A stretch of DNA of 44,833 nt from Tieghemiomyces parasiticus (taxonomy: Eukaryota; Kickxellomycota; Dimargaritomycetes; Dimargaritales; Dimargaritaceae): positions 1 to 44,833 of the forward strand of contig JANBPT010000318.1 in NCBI GenBank assembly GCA_027575765.1. The letters run 5' to 3'. Both the position numbers and the translations under genes were made by a program. Position 1 is the first letter of the stretch. Each line of letters begins with the position of its first letter. Shown here one piece after another: positions 1-10,030 of the stretch. The notes beneath the pieces were generated by a model. It was given only the letters and a program-made list of their open reading frames with translations, was not told where the DNA came from and did no database searches.

Positions 1-377
1 TCAAAGGCAATGAAGAGGGCGTCTAGATCAAGGAGGTACTGGAACCCGACCAGCTGAGCGTCTACCGGGACCGAGAGAGGCAATAGGAGTTGACAGGCCG
101 GCGGGGAAGTACTGTCTGATGGCCCAGGATAGCGGGATCGCGCCAGCCATAGGGTACTGGTTTCGGTGTCGCAGACGAGGTGGTAATTATCGCCCGTGGT
201 GGTATCATTGCATACCGGGCTGGTGTTGGCGGTGTCCGGGTGGACTATCCGTGAACGATGAGGGGTCGCGTCAGTCTCGGCCAAAGACAGCCCGGCAAGC
301 GCACGCTGGGCGGTCTCAGCAGTGGTTGGCCCATACAGGGCCAGTGACTGGTGCGTCAACAAAGTGAGACTCCGCAT
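1..377 (-). CDS. ELP1: Probable Elongator subunit 1 (ELP1/IKI3), N-terminal part, cut by window edge
   Basis: One open minus frame runs from an ATG at 377 through the left edge with no stop (125 codons visible). Its start (MRSLTLL) and a later segment (QLVGFQYLLDLDALFIAF) follow the pattern of Elp1 N termini, which open with MRNL and have a VVGxQYLxDQExLCxA-like strand in the first WD40 propeller. ELP1 is the scaffold of Elongator, which makes the cm5U family of wobble-uridine modifications in tRNA. The frame upstream of 377 stays open but has no further in-frame ATG before a stop near 586, so 377 is the likely start. The assignment rests on a short N-terminal match recalled from memory. That a gene is present is more certain than its name. 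The rest of the protein lies outside the window. Confidence 0.55.
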   Translation of the reverse strand, partial: MRSLTLLTHQSLALYGPTTAETAQRALAGLSLAETDATPHRSRIVHPDTANTSPVCNDTTTGDNYHLVCDTETSTLWLARSRYPGPSDSTSPPACQLLLPLSVPVDAQLVGFQYLLDLDALFIAF

Positions 378-1080
378 CAGATAAAGGGAGTTAGGGGAGG
401 GGCCGGCCGGAGTGGGTAACGGTTCCACGACTCGGAGGCGTGGAGTAGGTGGATCGCCCTGTGAAGCCTTCGAAGTACAAAGTAATAATAATCTGGAGAA
501 GTGGATGAAACCGACGAATACGCGGAGACCGGGCGAGGGAGATTGTGGAGTGAACCGAGTAGTAACGAGGTAGCTTGAGGGTAATTAATGCGAATTGTTT
601 GCGACCTCACCGTCCGGATGCCAGAAGAGCGAGGAATTGTCTCCTCTCCTCGGGCCGCCCATTGCGCACCAACTGTTAATCTACTCCCATCTCGCCCTCC
701 CCCACGGTGTTGCCGGGTCAATCTTTCGCCCATCTTGTCTGTTATATTTCAATATCACGTGACTAAACGCGCCACGTGTATAGTCCCGGTGGCAATGTGG
801 AGGGGACTATGCCTTAGGTAGCCGCAGCTTCAGAATTTAGGGTGCTCCCTGATGTCGTCAAGTGCCAGCTGCTCATTAGCCACGTTGCCATATACCTGCA
901 TTCCCCTCCGCTACCTAATTTCGTTGCAACGCTTCCATATTAACTAGACCGTTTTGTTTTCCACAACGGGCTGACTATGCATCACCCACACTCCGCTACT
1001 TCTTGACGAATTATAGCTACCGTGTTGTTCTGCCTACCTTCACCACCCATTTGACGCCCGTCTAGCAACGAGACCTCCAC
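378..1080. other. Divergent promoter region between ELP1-like and OXLD1-like genes
   Basis: A 703 bp interval with no convincing coding frame. Genes read away from it on both sides, so it should hold both promoters. The main visible signal is a pair of CACGTG boxes near 756-778. Confidence 0.6.
755..778. promoter_or_regulatory. Paired CACGTG (E-box) sites in a divergent promoter
   Basis: CACGTG occurs at 756-761, inside the palindrome TCACGTGA (755-762), and again at 773-778. The centres are 17 bp apart. CACGTG is the core site of fungal bHLH factors such as Cbf1 and Pho4. Position between two divergent starts supports a regulatory role, which is inferred only. Confidence 0.45.
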
Positions 1081-1671
1081 ATGGCCATATTGGCTATCAC
1101 ATTTCGAAGGCACCCTCTAGCTCCGGGTGCCCGCACCAGCCTTCAACCCAATATACTCGGATGCCTCGACCCGCCGCGGTTACAGCAGTGCCGTCATCTT
1201 CACCCGTCACTGCCACCACGCTTCTCAACCGGAACGAAACCGCCAACGGTCTCAGCTACGAACCTATCACCGCCAATGGCCGTCGCAGAACCCCAACCCA
1301 CCGCACCGGTCCTCTGCGAAGAAGGTCTCCAACGTCTTGTCGCCCAGCTGCCTTCCAAGCCCCCAGAAGCCCCCACCAGTGACATGTGCTGTATGAGCGG
1401 ATGCGCGCGGTGTGTGTGGGATATCTATAACGACGATCTCCAGGACTTCGAGAAACAGATAGAGGCCATCCGGACCGCCTACCATGCCGCGGGTCTGCCG
1501 CCTCCAGCAAAGTTACGCCAGCTGGAAACCACTGCCGCTGAGGACCAGGCACTCAACCCATTGGCGGCGGCTTCGGCGGGTCTGGCCGCCGCGCCATCGC
1601 AGCCCACCTCACCTGCCGATGCGGCCATGAAGGCATTCCAGGAACTCGAGCGGAAACTGAGCCAGAAATGA
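1081..1671 (+). CDS. Oxidoreductase-like domain protein (OXLD1 type), mitochondrial
   Basis: Single exon, 196 aa. Residues 93-130 carry the oxidoreductase-like domain signature: a Pro-rich lead-in, then a CC-x3-C-x2-C cluster (C103, C104, C108, C111) followed by VWDIYNDDL and an acidic helix. This is the short Cys motif of the OXLD1/Oxidored-like family, whose biochemical role is not settled; human OXLD1 is mitochondrial. The first 50 residues are rich in Arg, Ser, Leu and Pro with no acidic residues until about D30, fitting a mitochondrial presequence. A second ATG at residue 66 lies just before the domain and could give a shorter cytosolic form. The C-terminal 60 residues are Ala/Pro-rich and end in a short charged helix. 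It faces the ELP1-like gene across a shared promoter and converges on the UPF0357 gene. Confidence 0.85.
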   Translation: MAILAITFRRHPLAPGARTSLQPNILGCLDPPRLQQCRHLHPSLPPRFSTGTKPPTVSATNLSPPMAVAEPQPTAPVLCEEGLQRLVAQLPSKPPEAPTSDMCCMSGCARCVWDIYNDDLQDFEKQIEAIRTAYHAAGLPPPAKLRQLETTAAEDQALNPLAAASAGLAAAPSQPTSPADAAMKAFQELERKLSQK

Positions 1672-2070
1672 CGTGTCGACTAGTTTGACGACTGGATACA
1701 TCGATTGTAACATATAGGTATTCTCGGCTAATTCACTATTGCTTATAAACTTCGCTAACGGTTGTCTATTGACCGGGGCTGGTTAATACTAGTCGTGTGT
1801 GCAACCGATCGGACTTTTGAGGTCTCGTCAGACTAATTATTACTAGATGAAGGTACGCGAGAAGTTACCGAAAGTGGGCGATAAGCTAGATGGGTGGAGA
1901 TGGAGGCTCAATAGGTGACGTGCATAAAGGAAGGGACGCTAGTGTACAGAAGACTGGGAAATTTAGAAGGGGATGGGTGAGTGACCTGAGGGGTATTGAG
2001 CGGGTGAAGGTTGGCATTTGGGGCCAATGTCGCCTTGTGAGTAGACGGGATGCCAACAAGAGCACGTGAT
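1672..2070. other. Convergent 3' region
   Basis: About 400 bp between the ends of the OXLD1-type gene (+) and the UPF0357 gene (-). It should hold both 3' UTRs. No gene, repeat or RNA is apparent. Confidence 0.6.
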
Positions 2071-2732
2071 CTAACTTCGGCCCTTCGGTAGAAACAGCAC
2101 AGCCTTGGGGTCGAGCGGGATCCCGGTGTTGGGGTCGATATTATTCGACCGCATGACGCGCTGGTGGTAAATCTTACGGGCCTCGTCAAACCCACACTTC
2201 TCTGAAGTCATGATATGCTTGATCTCTTCCCCGCGGTCTAGGCCGGCCCGCACGTCACCGCTGGCAATATTGGTGTTCAAGTCAAAGTAGGCGCTGGAGA
2301 GGCCGGCCTCCAGGTCGGCCTGGAAACTGCCCGTGGCGTCGGAACCGGCGGCGTCGTGGTTGATTCGGCTGAGTGGGTTGTAGAGGCGGTGGGGGACTAA
2401 TGGAAGGCTGTGGAGGAGGTCAGAGAACGAAAAGTGGTGTGGGTCGGCGGCCGAGGTCGACGAGTGGTATTGGCGGTAGTTGCGCCAGGTACGGACGAGA
2501 TACCACACGGCTGATGGATAAAACCAAAAAAAGAATATATGGAGGGAGGCGATAGGGGGATAGCGAGGTGTGGCGAATTGGGTGAGCTGTTGTGGATAGA
2601 TAGTCTGGAGCAGCGTGTGAGGTGGCTTGAAGCGAGGAGGGGGGTTCTCGGCTAACGGCAGGAGCGCCCGAAGGCATGTCAGCCTGACTTACTAATGACC
2701 GCTAGTGGAATCAGGTAGGCGGCGGTGTACAT
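2071..2732 (-). CDS. UPF0357 (DUF2015) single-pass membrane protein, 2 exons
   Basis: Model complement(join(2071..2510,2693..2732)), 159 aa. The main exon carries the UPF0357 core: ADLEAGLSSAYFDLNTNI, then GDVRAGLD, EEIKHIM, FDEARKIY, NNIDPNTGIPLDPKAV. The family is fungal (yeast YCL012C type) and of unknown function, usually with one N-terminal membrane anchor. That exon alone lacks an ATG. A 40 nt exon at 2693-2732 starts with ATG, ends at a GTAAGT donor, and joins in phase to an acceptor (pyrimidine tract then CAG at 2511) to give MYTAAYLIPLAVITVWYLV, which completes the expected transmembrane segment before a basic stretch (RTWRNYRQ). The intron is 182 nt. The join is supported by phase, splice signals and topology together. 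Confidence 0.85.
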
Positions 2733-3647
2733 GGCTTGGTCAACCAGTGATGCGGTACAGAGGAAGGCAAAGACAAACAGCCGGCGGATTCAAGGCAGCG
2801 AAATGCACTAATGAATATAGGACAATGGAGGCAATGCGTATGCGAACAATAGGCGGGCAAAGGGAGACCGGGGGCCGGGTACAGGCGCAAAGAAGGGGTC
2901 TGCCGGAAGAGCGTTGGCGGGTGTCCTATGGGACTCTGGCGGCAGAGGGCTAAGGACGAAGGGTCACAAGGGTAATCGTTTAATAGAAACAAAGGGGAGA
3001 GGCGGGGGAGGTTTGGCGGGTCAGGGAGGAGGAAATGGAGGCTTATCTGGATAATATACGACGGCCAGTAGACGGCGAGAACGGATAGCGGAAAAGGGGA
3101 GGGTACAACAAAGGTTGGACGTTATGCGGAGCACGCCCCCCTCGCAAATAGACGGAGCAAGTGCGAGAGGCGCAGTGTAGCGGGTGCCAGGCAGAGTGAA
3201 CGGGGCTGCGGAAAAACGAACAAATCGAGGCGTGGCGAGCTACAAGAATACTTGGCGCGCGCTGTACCGTGTGATGGGTGGCACAGGGACATGTCAGCAA
3301 GGTACGCTTGGTGGGCAAGATCAGGAAGAAACGAGTATATGGCCGGCCGGCGTTGGCGTGGAGAATAAGAATATTCGATGGCCTGTCCCTCAGTGTAGAG
3401 GGCTACGTAAGCCCTTCAGCTTCATTATCAGTAAGTCTTCGGCCACCAGTAGCCCCACGCTCCTACCATATCTGCAGCAACCCCCTGCCTGGGCTGACCT
3501 TTAATCTAGAGCCAATGTGATTTTATAGGGGGGACGGTACGTATTATTAGGGTGGGCATGTCGAGCGTGCGTGGCCAACCGGAGCTGCCGTAGCAGCACG
3601 TCGCCCGACACTCCTCTCCCCTCCATTAGATCTACGAACCGCGTATA
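2733..3647. other. Intergenic region with the UPF0357 promoter
   Basis: About 915 bp between two minus-strand genes. It must hold the UPF0357 promoter and the PTH 3' UTR. The plus strand is purine-rich from about 2830 to 3130. The short frames here lack family motifs and look like chance. Confidence 0.55.
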
Positions 3648-4899
3648 TTAGGTGCGGTTATCATCGCTGGGCAGAAACAGTCCGGGCCACTGTTGCAAAC
3701 AAGTCTGGTAGGTCACATTCTCTAACGTTTCTCGTTCCGCTGGCGTGAACTTGCCCAGAACAAAATCCGACACCAAATCCCTGGACCGGTCGTCCTGTAG
3801 CGGCCGGCCAATTCCGATGCGGAGCCGGCGGAAAGCGTTGGTACGGAGGTGGTCGATGATCGACTTGATTCCATTGTGGCCGCTGCGAAAGGTGGAGGTG
3901 GGCAGGTGGAGAGTGCAGTGCCGTGTCGGATTAGGCCCGCCTTGCGACTTGACTAGGCCAGCCGGGGGCGCGGGCTGCCGAAGGAGCCTTAGGTACTTAC
4001 TTCGCACTGCCACCGTGTTTGAGGGCAACTTTGCCGAGGTCGCGCTGCATGTCGTCGTGGATAACGAGCACGTTCTCCACCGGGATGCCCAACTCCGCCA
4101 CTGGGTCACGGCACATAGGCAAAGGCGGGTCAGACACACGGTACTAGGGGGATAAGTTAGCCATCGCGGATCAGCCAGTACATGTACTGCCTAGCCAACA
4201 CACTCTAACCATGCTGGGTTGCGTAATGAACATCAGCCACTTTACCTGCTTTGGCCACGGAGACGCCGCTGATATTCATGAGCACTCTGGGCTTGAGCAG
4301 CGTGATTTCCCACCGCACGGGCTCTACAACAGGCTGCGGCTCCACGGCCGGCTCGGGGGGCGGGGACGCTTGTAAAGACGAGGCCGGCTCTAAAGGGGCC
4401 GATTCATTCAGGGCTCCGGTTGCGAACTCGCTGTGAATCTGGGCACGCAGTTGATCGAGAATTCGCTTCTCGCGCTCAGCTGGAGTCTCCTTCCGTCGCT
4501 TGCCGTGGGCCAGGGTGCTTGGTTTCGATACGACAGACTCAGTGAGGGTGGCAGTCAGGCCCTTGACGCTACGCTGGTCCTGCCATTGCAAGCGGTGCTG
4601 GTGTGAGATAGCGTTGAGGACCATCATACCAACGTTGTGCCGGGTGCCCGGATGGGTGTAGTTGCCGAGGCCGACGAGCTGCACAGTTGTTGTTGTGGCG
4701 GCCCACGTGGGGCGAGGGGAGGCCGGCTGGTTAGCTTGTGGTGAAGGGGAGCGCAGCACCGTTAAGGACTCGGCCTTGCCGCCCGCCATAGCAAGCCGGG
4801 ACACCGTCGCAGCCTGGACATTCTCTGGCTCGGATTTCTCCAAGCTAATTCACTTACCAACGCCCGCCGGACGGTCGCCGTGGTGGAATGGGCCGACAT
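3648..4899 (-). CDS. PTH1: Mitochondrial-type peptidyl-tRNA hydrolase (Pth1 family), 4 exons
   Basis: Model complement(join(3648..3882,4001..4100,4246..4813,4858..4899)), 314 aa. Pth1 releases peptides from peptidyl-tRNA that dropped off the ribosome. Active-site elements are all present: N65 in LVGLGN, H73 in TRHNVG, N194 in LMNISG, D219 in VIHDD and N240 in GHNG (E. coli N10, H20, N68, D93, N114). Exon 1 (MSAHSTTATVRRAL) with the start of exon 2 makes a basic, Ser/Ala/Thr-rich leader, so mitochondrial import is likely. The first intron is only 44 nt (4814-4857), and skipping it would run into a stop. The loop between N65 and H73 is two residues shorter than in E. coli. A charged then Pro/Glu-rich insertion of about 70 residues (110-179) splits the fold before the LLKP strand. 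Confidence 0.93.
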
Positions 4900-6072
4900 G
4901 GCAAGGATCCGAGGTCAGTAGGGAATGCGCGGTACACGGTGAAGAGTGTCTGACTAAACGCTCGAATTGGCAATGCTAATGTGTCCTACGAAGGCCAGCC
5001 TGGTTGCTCGTTTTTTTTTAACTACTCTCCTGTGACCCCTTAGGGTTCCTTGCCCGGCGGTAAGCCGTGCTGAGCTCGTGTGGCGCCCTCCCCCCGGCCA
5101 CGCACAGATGTGGCGCTTCATTAGATTTTTCTTGGACTCCCTGCTGGCTTATCCTCACCTCCCAACATCTGCGTTTAGTGGCACCGATCCCGAAATTTGG
5201 AGACCCTGCTGCCTACCGTCACCCGCTGCCAGCGCCGGGCGCGGTCGTCCCCCCATTCTCTTTAGTAAACCCCCACAGCATCAGCATTAGGCCGTGACTT
5301 GCTGTCTCTCTCCGCTCTGGACGGCGGTAGCTCCGCGTCATTGCGGTCTGGCCCATCCACTCTAATAGACTCGCCATTCCCTGGCCTCTCACTGGCCAGT
5401 CCGCCACACGCACCATCGCTACCCCTCCCCTCTCCCCCACTCGCTGCGACCCGACCCTGCGCCGCCCGGACTGTGCCTCGCCCAGCCATAGCGCCACCCC
5501 ACTTCGCTCTTACGCGACGTGGGCTGATGGTCCCCTATCTGCCCTATACGCAGCGTTCGCGTCCTCCCTCGCGCAGTTTCCCCCTCTCACCATTACGCCC
5601 TAGGCCTCGACGTGACCGTCCCCACCACCGCCCCTCCCTTGTCACCTTGGTCACAGCACGTCTCTGCGCATTAGTCAGTCAGTCAGTTACCTCCACCTTT
5701 CCACGCTTCTCCCTTTTCAGCAGCTGCTCATTGGCCCTGTCCGCATCGCTGTCTTGCTGACGGCTGCCAATCGGCGCCACGCCATCCACCACCACCTCGT
5801 CCTTCGGTCGCGATCGTCGAGCCCGTCTCCTTCATTGTCCTCCTAAGCCCAATTGCTACCACAGACAGGGATCCACCGGAAGAGCGAACGGCTCCCCTGT
5901 CCCTCTCACCCGCCCATCCTGGTCACTACGGAAAGGGCCGGCTTTCGGCGACCCCCTTCTCTCCCTCGCTTGCATCGCTTACCGCGGCTTTGCCGGCCCG
6001 ACAGATAGGCCTGGGGCATCCCCATAGTAGACCCTCGCTGCTCCTGCCGCCTGCCCATGACCCCTCGCGACG
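4900..6072. promoter_or_regulatory. Divergent promoter and long pyrimidine-rich leader of the YTH gene
   Basis: The interval separates the start of PTH1 (-) from the start of the YTH gene (+). From about 5090 to 6072 the plus strand is strongly C/T-rich with repeated TCCC/CTCTC runs. A run of nine T lies near 5012. A 153-codon frame at 5299-5760 has no conserved motif and is explained by the skewed composition. The simplest reading is a promoter followed by a long CT-rich 5' UTR, possibly with an undetected UTR intron. Confidence 0.5.
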
Positions 6073-8349
6073 ATGCACCCTCCGTTCCGTCCACCCGCCT
6101 CGCACCCGGCCGGGTCCCCCGGTACCCCGGCCGGGCGGACTGATGCGGACCACCCCCTCCTCCAACTTTTACGGTCCAGCTCGGCCGTGTCCAGTCCCTC
6201 CACCACGTCGCCCATTACGTCTGGATTCCCATCGCTAGGTGCCCCGGCCTCTCCGCCCACCAGCGGTACTTCCGCTACCGGGGATGCCCAGGGGACGGCT
6301 GACCTGGGCCTAGATAATTTGCTCGACAGCATCGACCGTCTGCGCGTGGGCAGGTACCCAGCCGGCGATAGCTGGCCGAACAACCTCACCAACCTGGCCT
6401 CCCCAGGCTCCCGGTCCGTATCCTTCGCGGGGCCCGCCAGTGGTTATGACCCGACGGAACGCACCCTCAGTGACTTGTGGGAGAACCCGGCCGCGGTCAC
6501 CGCCGTCCGCGACCGCCGTAACTCACTTGGCCGGCCGCGCCTGAGCAGCGACGGTGCTGGGCCGCTCGCGGGCGGCGGGACCCCTCCCTCACCTTCTATG
6601 CTGAGTGGCCCGGGAAAGCGCGCCTCTCTCCTGGTCCGCTTAGGCATCGATACCGACCCCGAAGTCCGGTCCTCGGGGTGCGCCCTGACATCCCCGCTAC
6701 GGTCCCCACTCAGCGTGGCCTCGCCGTGGGGTGCCCCCGGCCAGCCACTCAGTAGCGCTGGCGAGTTGACCAGCCCGACCACAGCCACCACCAGCGGCCC
6801 CCCACGTTCCTGGGGCAGCGCCTCCCTGTCCCCCCTTGGCGACGCCTGTTTTTCCCCGCTCGGCGGCAGTAGCGAGAATATTTGGGCCCCGACCGCCCAT
6901 GGTCCGCTGTCACCCACCCACCCCGCTAGTCCAGCGTTCCACCGCACCTCTTTATCCGTCTCCGCCACGCCGACCGGTCCTAGCCCGGCCCCGGTTGTAC
7001 CGCTCACGATCACCATCCCACCCTCGGGTCCCGTATTGGGGGCTGCGCAGCTCGCCAGCCTCGGCCTCAACCCGCAGGATTTCAATCCAGCTCCACCGCG
7101 CGCCCGGTACTTTGTCATCAAGTCCAACAACGAACTCGACTTGCGCCGGTCGCTCCAACACCGGATCTGGGCTAGTACCGATATGGGCAACCGGCGGCTG
7201 GACCGGGCCTTCCGGGAGACCCATTTTGCGAACGGAGACATTGGCGGCCAGGTAACCACACCCATCTATCTCTTTTTCAGTGTCAACACTAGTGGCAAGT
7301 TCTGCGGCGTAGCGGAGATGATGTCGGAGGTTGACATGACACGTAAGAGTACCGTGTGGGCGCAAGACAAGTGGAACGGTGTGTTCCGGGTCGAGTGGAT
7401 CTATGTCAAGGACCTGGCCAACGTGTACCTCCGCCACATCGTGCTGACCAATAACGGTAACAAGCCCATCACCAATAGCCGTGATACTCAGGAGGTACCC
7501 GAACCCGCCGGCCGCGAGCTGCTCCGTCTATTCCATGCCGCGCCGTCCTGCAGCGCCCTCCTAGAGAGTTTTCTGCTGATTGGCGACCAGCCCTTGCCCC
7601 AGCCGCACAATCCTGCCGGCCACCCTCCACCGCCAGGCCCTCCTCACCACGGCGGCGGGAATCCGTACCACCCGTCCCTGCCCCATCCGACCTCACCGAC
7701 TCACTACAACTCGCGGCCACCTCCAGGTACTGGCGGCGGTCCCCAGGTCTACCACCTGTATCGCGGCGGACCTGCGGCCCCCCCACCTCACGGGTTCCCC
7801 CCTGGCGCCGGCCAGCGCCCGGGCTTCGCATCGACCCGCCGAAGCTCTGAATCGGGCGCAACGCTCTCGCGGCCCCCACGCTACGCCAGTCCTGCAGCTG
7901 CTGCCCCGCCGTCCCCAGGCTACTTTATCACATCCCGTGGTATCGGCGGAGCCTTCCCATCGCCCATCCACTCGCCGCCTGGCCCTCCGCAACCGCGTAC
8001 CACCACCACTGCTGCCGCCACCACCACCACTACCACCAGCGGGATGGGCCGTCCCGGCCCTCCCCCGTCACAGCAGCAGCAGTATCCTCGACCCCACGGA
8101 CACCCGCATCACCACCACCACCCGCAGCACCAACACCCGCCGCACCCTCACCACCACGGCGCGCACTACCGCCCGCCCCCTCGGTCGTCCTGGGCTCCGC
8201 GGTCTCACCGTTCGGCCTCCTTCATGAACGGTACGTCGGGTCACCCTGAGGCCAGTATCGCTTCGGTACTGGGTAGCGGTGGCGATACTCCTTCGGGTCC
8301 AGGTTACGGTTCGTACTCTTCCCCCGGACATAACCCGGAATCTCGCTAG
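6073..8349 (+). CDS. YTH-domain m6A RNA-binding protein, 758 aa
   Basis: The YTH domain spans residues about 346-490, from YFVIKSNNELD to NKPITNSRDTQEVP. The three Trp residues of the m6A-binding cage are visible: W366 (RIWAST), W429 (TVWAQDK) and W434 (KWNG). The five-residue spacing of the last two matches YTHDF proteins. YLFFSVN and GKFCGVAEM are also canonical, so binding of m6A-modified RNA is likely. Compared with YTHDF proteins, about nine extra residues sit between the first cage Trp and YLFFSVN. The N-terminal 345 residues are Ser/Pro-rich and presumably disordered. The C-terminal 270 are Pro/Gly-rich, with Thr runs, a QQQQ run and a His/Pro-rich tract around 679-697, typical of condensate-prone readers. 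The ATG at 6073 is the first in frame after the leader. Confidence 0.93.
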   Translation: MHPPFRPPASHPAGSPGTPAGRTDADHPLLQLLRSSSAVSSPSTTSPITSGFPSLGAPASPPTSGTSATGDAQGTADLGLDNLLDSIDRLRVGRYPAGDSWPNNLTNLASPGSRSVSFAGPASGYDPTERTLSDLWENPAAVTAVRDRRNSLGRPRLSSDGAGPLAGGGTPPSPSMLSGPGKRASLLVRLGIDTDPEVRSSGCALTSPLRSPLSVASPWGAPGQPLSSAGELTSPTTATTSGPPRSWGSASLSPLGDACFSPLGGSSENIWAPTAHGPLSPTHPASPAFHRTSLSVSATPTGPSPAPVVPLTITIPPSGPVLGAAQLASLGLNPQDFNPAPPRARYFVIKSNNELDLRRSLQHRIWASTDMGNRRLDRAFRETHFANGDIGGQVTTPIYLFFSVNTSGKFCGVAEMMSEVDMTRKSTVWAQDKWNGVFRVEWIYVKDLANVYLRHIVLTNNGNKPITNSRDTQEVPEPAGRELLRLFHAAPSCSALLESFLLIGDQPLPQPHNPAGHPPPPGPPHHGGGNPYHPSLPHPTSPTHYNSRPPPGTGGGPQVYHLYRGGPAAPPPHGFPPGAGQRPGFASTRRSSESGATLSRPPRYASPAAAAPPSPGYFITSRGIGGAFPSPIHSPPGPPQPRTTTTAAATTTTTTSGMGRPGPPPSQQQQYPRPHGHPHHHHHPQHQHPPHPHHHGAHYRPPPRSSWAPRSHRSASFMNGTSGHPEASIASVLGSGGDTPSGPGYGSYSSPGHNPESR

Positions 8350-8999
8350 TTCTCGTCCTTGGTAGTTTTTTTTTTGGTTCATTGTTCTTGTTTCAATCTC
8401 TGCTCGTCTTGTACCGGTAATTCGCCTTCGACTATCACCTATTCAGTTTATTAGGTGTGCGCCATGGCCTATATCCCCGCCCATTCCTCCCCTCTTTCTT
8501 TACGCTGCTCTAGATCACTTTGTTTTCGAATCTACCACCGTGCCTCCTCGTCCTTGCAGTGTATAGTTTTCTGGATATACCCCTGATCGTCATTTTCGTT
8601 TCGTTTAGCCACTTCGTCTCCAGAGGCACATTACGTTCCTAGTTTTCTTTTTATATAGATTGAGATGTCTATCTATCTATCCGCTAACTTTATTCCATAT
8701 CCGTTGACCTCCGCCCACGCCATTATGATCTCCTCCTATCGACCTTCGTTTTGCTTTGTGCCCGACTCTCGCGCCATTAGCGTCCTGATTCTTGGATTCT
8801 TATTATTTTTTATCGTCACCTGCTCTTGTCCCCTTCCCCCTTTATAGCCCTTGGTCTGGTATCGTTAGTGTTGCCAGGTACCTCCCCAACAATCGTTCTA
8901 CCTCCGCCCTCCGAACAAACAATTTCAGACCCGCTCGTCCATAAACATTTTATAGATCAGATTACCGTAGGCTGTCTTGAATATAGCGGGACATGGTGG
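8350..8999. other. Convergent 3' region of the YTH and LSM5 genes
   Basis: T-rich on the plus strand, with several T runs, as expected of a long 3' UTR after the YTH stop. No coding signal. Confidence 0.55.
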
Positions 9000-9587
9000 C
9001 TACTGAGGGCCCTCGCCGCCGGGCACGAGCTGGAGATTGGAAGTGATGATAAGGTGGACAGTAGTAAAATGAAGCGTTTTCATCAAGCGGATTAGTATGA
9101 GCTCGAGTGCATATGGACACCTCCAGCCAGGGTTATTTTCGCCTGGAATCTAGAGGGACGGGGGGGGGCTTACCATGCACACATTATTTCCGTTGAGAAG
9201 AATCTGCTTAAGTTCGGTCTTCTGGTAACCCTCGGGCGTCTTCTCGAACTCGGTTACGTCCTCGAGCACCATGTTCACAAAGTCATCAAATCCCGAGAGC
9301 GTACCGGTGAACTCCTTCTCGCTCTTCATGACCACCCAGATTTTGGAGCCGATGCATTTATCGATGAGCTCTGCGGGAGGTACAGGGTTTGGTGGTGGGA
9401 GGGAACTTGGTTGGTTATCAATGGGCTGTTGGTCCCGACCAGGCGGTACAGGGACCCGATGGAAGGCGGGTCACTACACTGCGCTTGGTGCTGCCTAATA
9501 GCTAGACTTTACATTGGGCCCTAACATATCCCAATGCATCGCTATCTGAAATGCAGCCTTACCTAAGGGAAGGATCTGCGACGCCAT
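9000..9587 (-). CDS. LSM5: LSm5, Sm-like protein of the LSm1-7/LSm2-8 rings, 3 exons
   Basis: Model complement(join(9000..9029,9174..9370,9563..9587)), 83 aa. The protein follows LSm5 closely: [20 protein letters not shown], then the Sm1 motif with [23 protein letters not shown], and Sm2 with [10 protein letters not shown] followed by LVPGGEGPQ. LSm5 belongs to the cytoplasmic LSm1-7 ring (mRNA decay) and the nuclear LSm2-8 ring (U6 snRNA 3' end). Exon 1 encodes eight codons plus one base. The last exon is only 30 nt and supplies the strand LVPGGEGPQ and the stop. Both introns (192 and 144 nt) have GTAAGG or GTAAGC donors and CAG acceptors and keep phase. A C9 run lies just inside the donor of intron 2. 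Confidence 0.95.
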
Positions 9588-10030
9588 GGCTGTGGAGTTA
9601 ATCGTCAGGTATGCTATAATACGTTGTGTTGTAGAGCCAGGTTGGATGTGAGCCAAGGATAAACCAGAGATTCGGCGGATTTAAAACGGCGGTAAGGCGG
9701 TAGATTAGGTGAAAGGAAACGGGTAGGTTCAGATGTGGCAGCTAAGGGCACGAGAGGTAGGTCAACCGTGCACCTCGTTCGCCCCGCCCGCCTGCAACTT
9801 CCTGTCGGGCCATAGCGAACCCTCTGGGGCCTACCCAATACACACGCATTCAAGTTGCGGTCAACCAGTGTGATCTCGACGTAGCAACTGCACTTCCTTC
9901 TGATCTCGTTGCACCCCGACGTAACCCGTTAGCTCATTCCGCCGTTTTTTTAAAAAAAACTCTTTCGTCAACTCGCCTGCATCCCTCTCCGCTGCCCCCA
10001 CCTGATCTCTTCTAGTTACCTTCTTTGGCC
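9588..10030. other. Divergent promoter between LSM5 and the bL31m gene
   Basis: 443 bp between two divergent starts. It includes a T7-A8 palindromic run near 9945-9959, about 75 bp before the bL31m start. No TATA box or gene is convincing. Confidence 0.5.

Noticed and set aside
5299..5760. 153-codon plus-strand frame in the YTH leader
   Set aside because: Low-complexity Pro/Ser/Arg/Leu product explained by C/T-rich DNA. No conserved feature.
7252..7280. Intron-like sequence in the YTH gene (GTAACC ... TTTTTCAG, 29 nt)
   Set aside because: It encodes the conserved YLFFSV strand of the YTH domain, is too short, and its removal would shift the frame.
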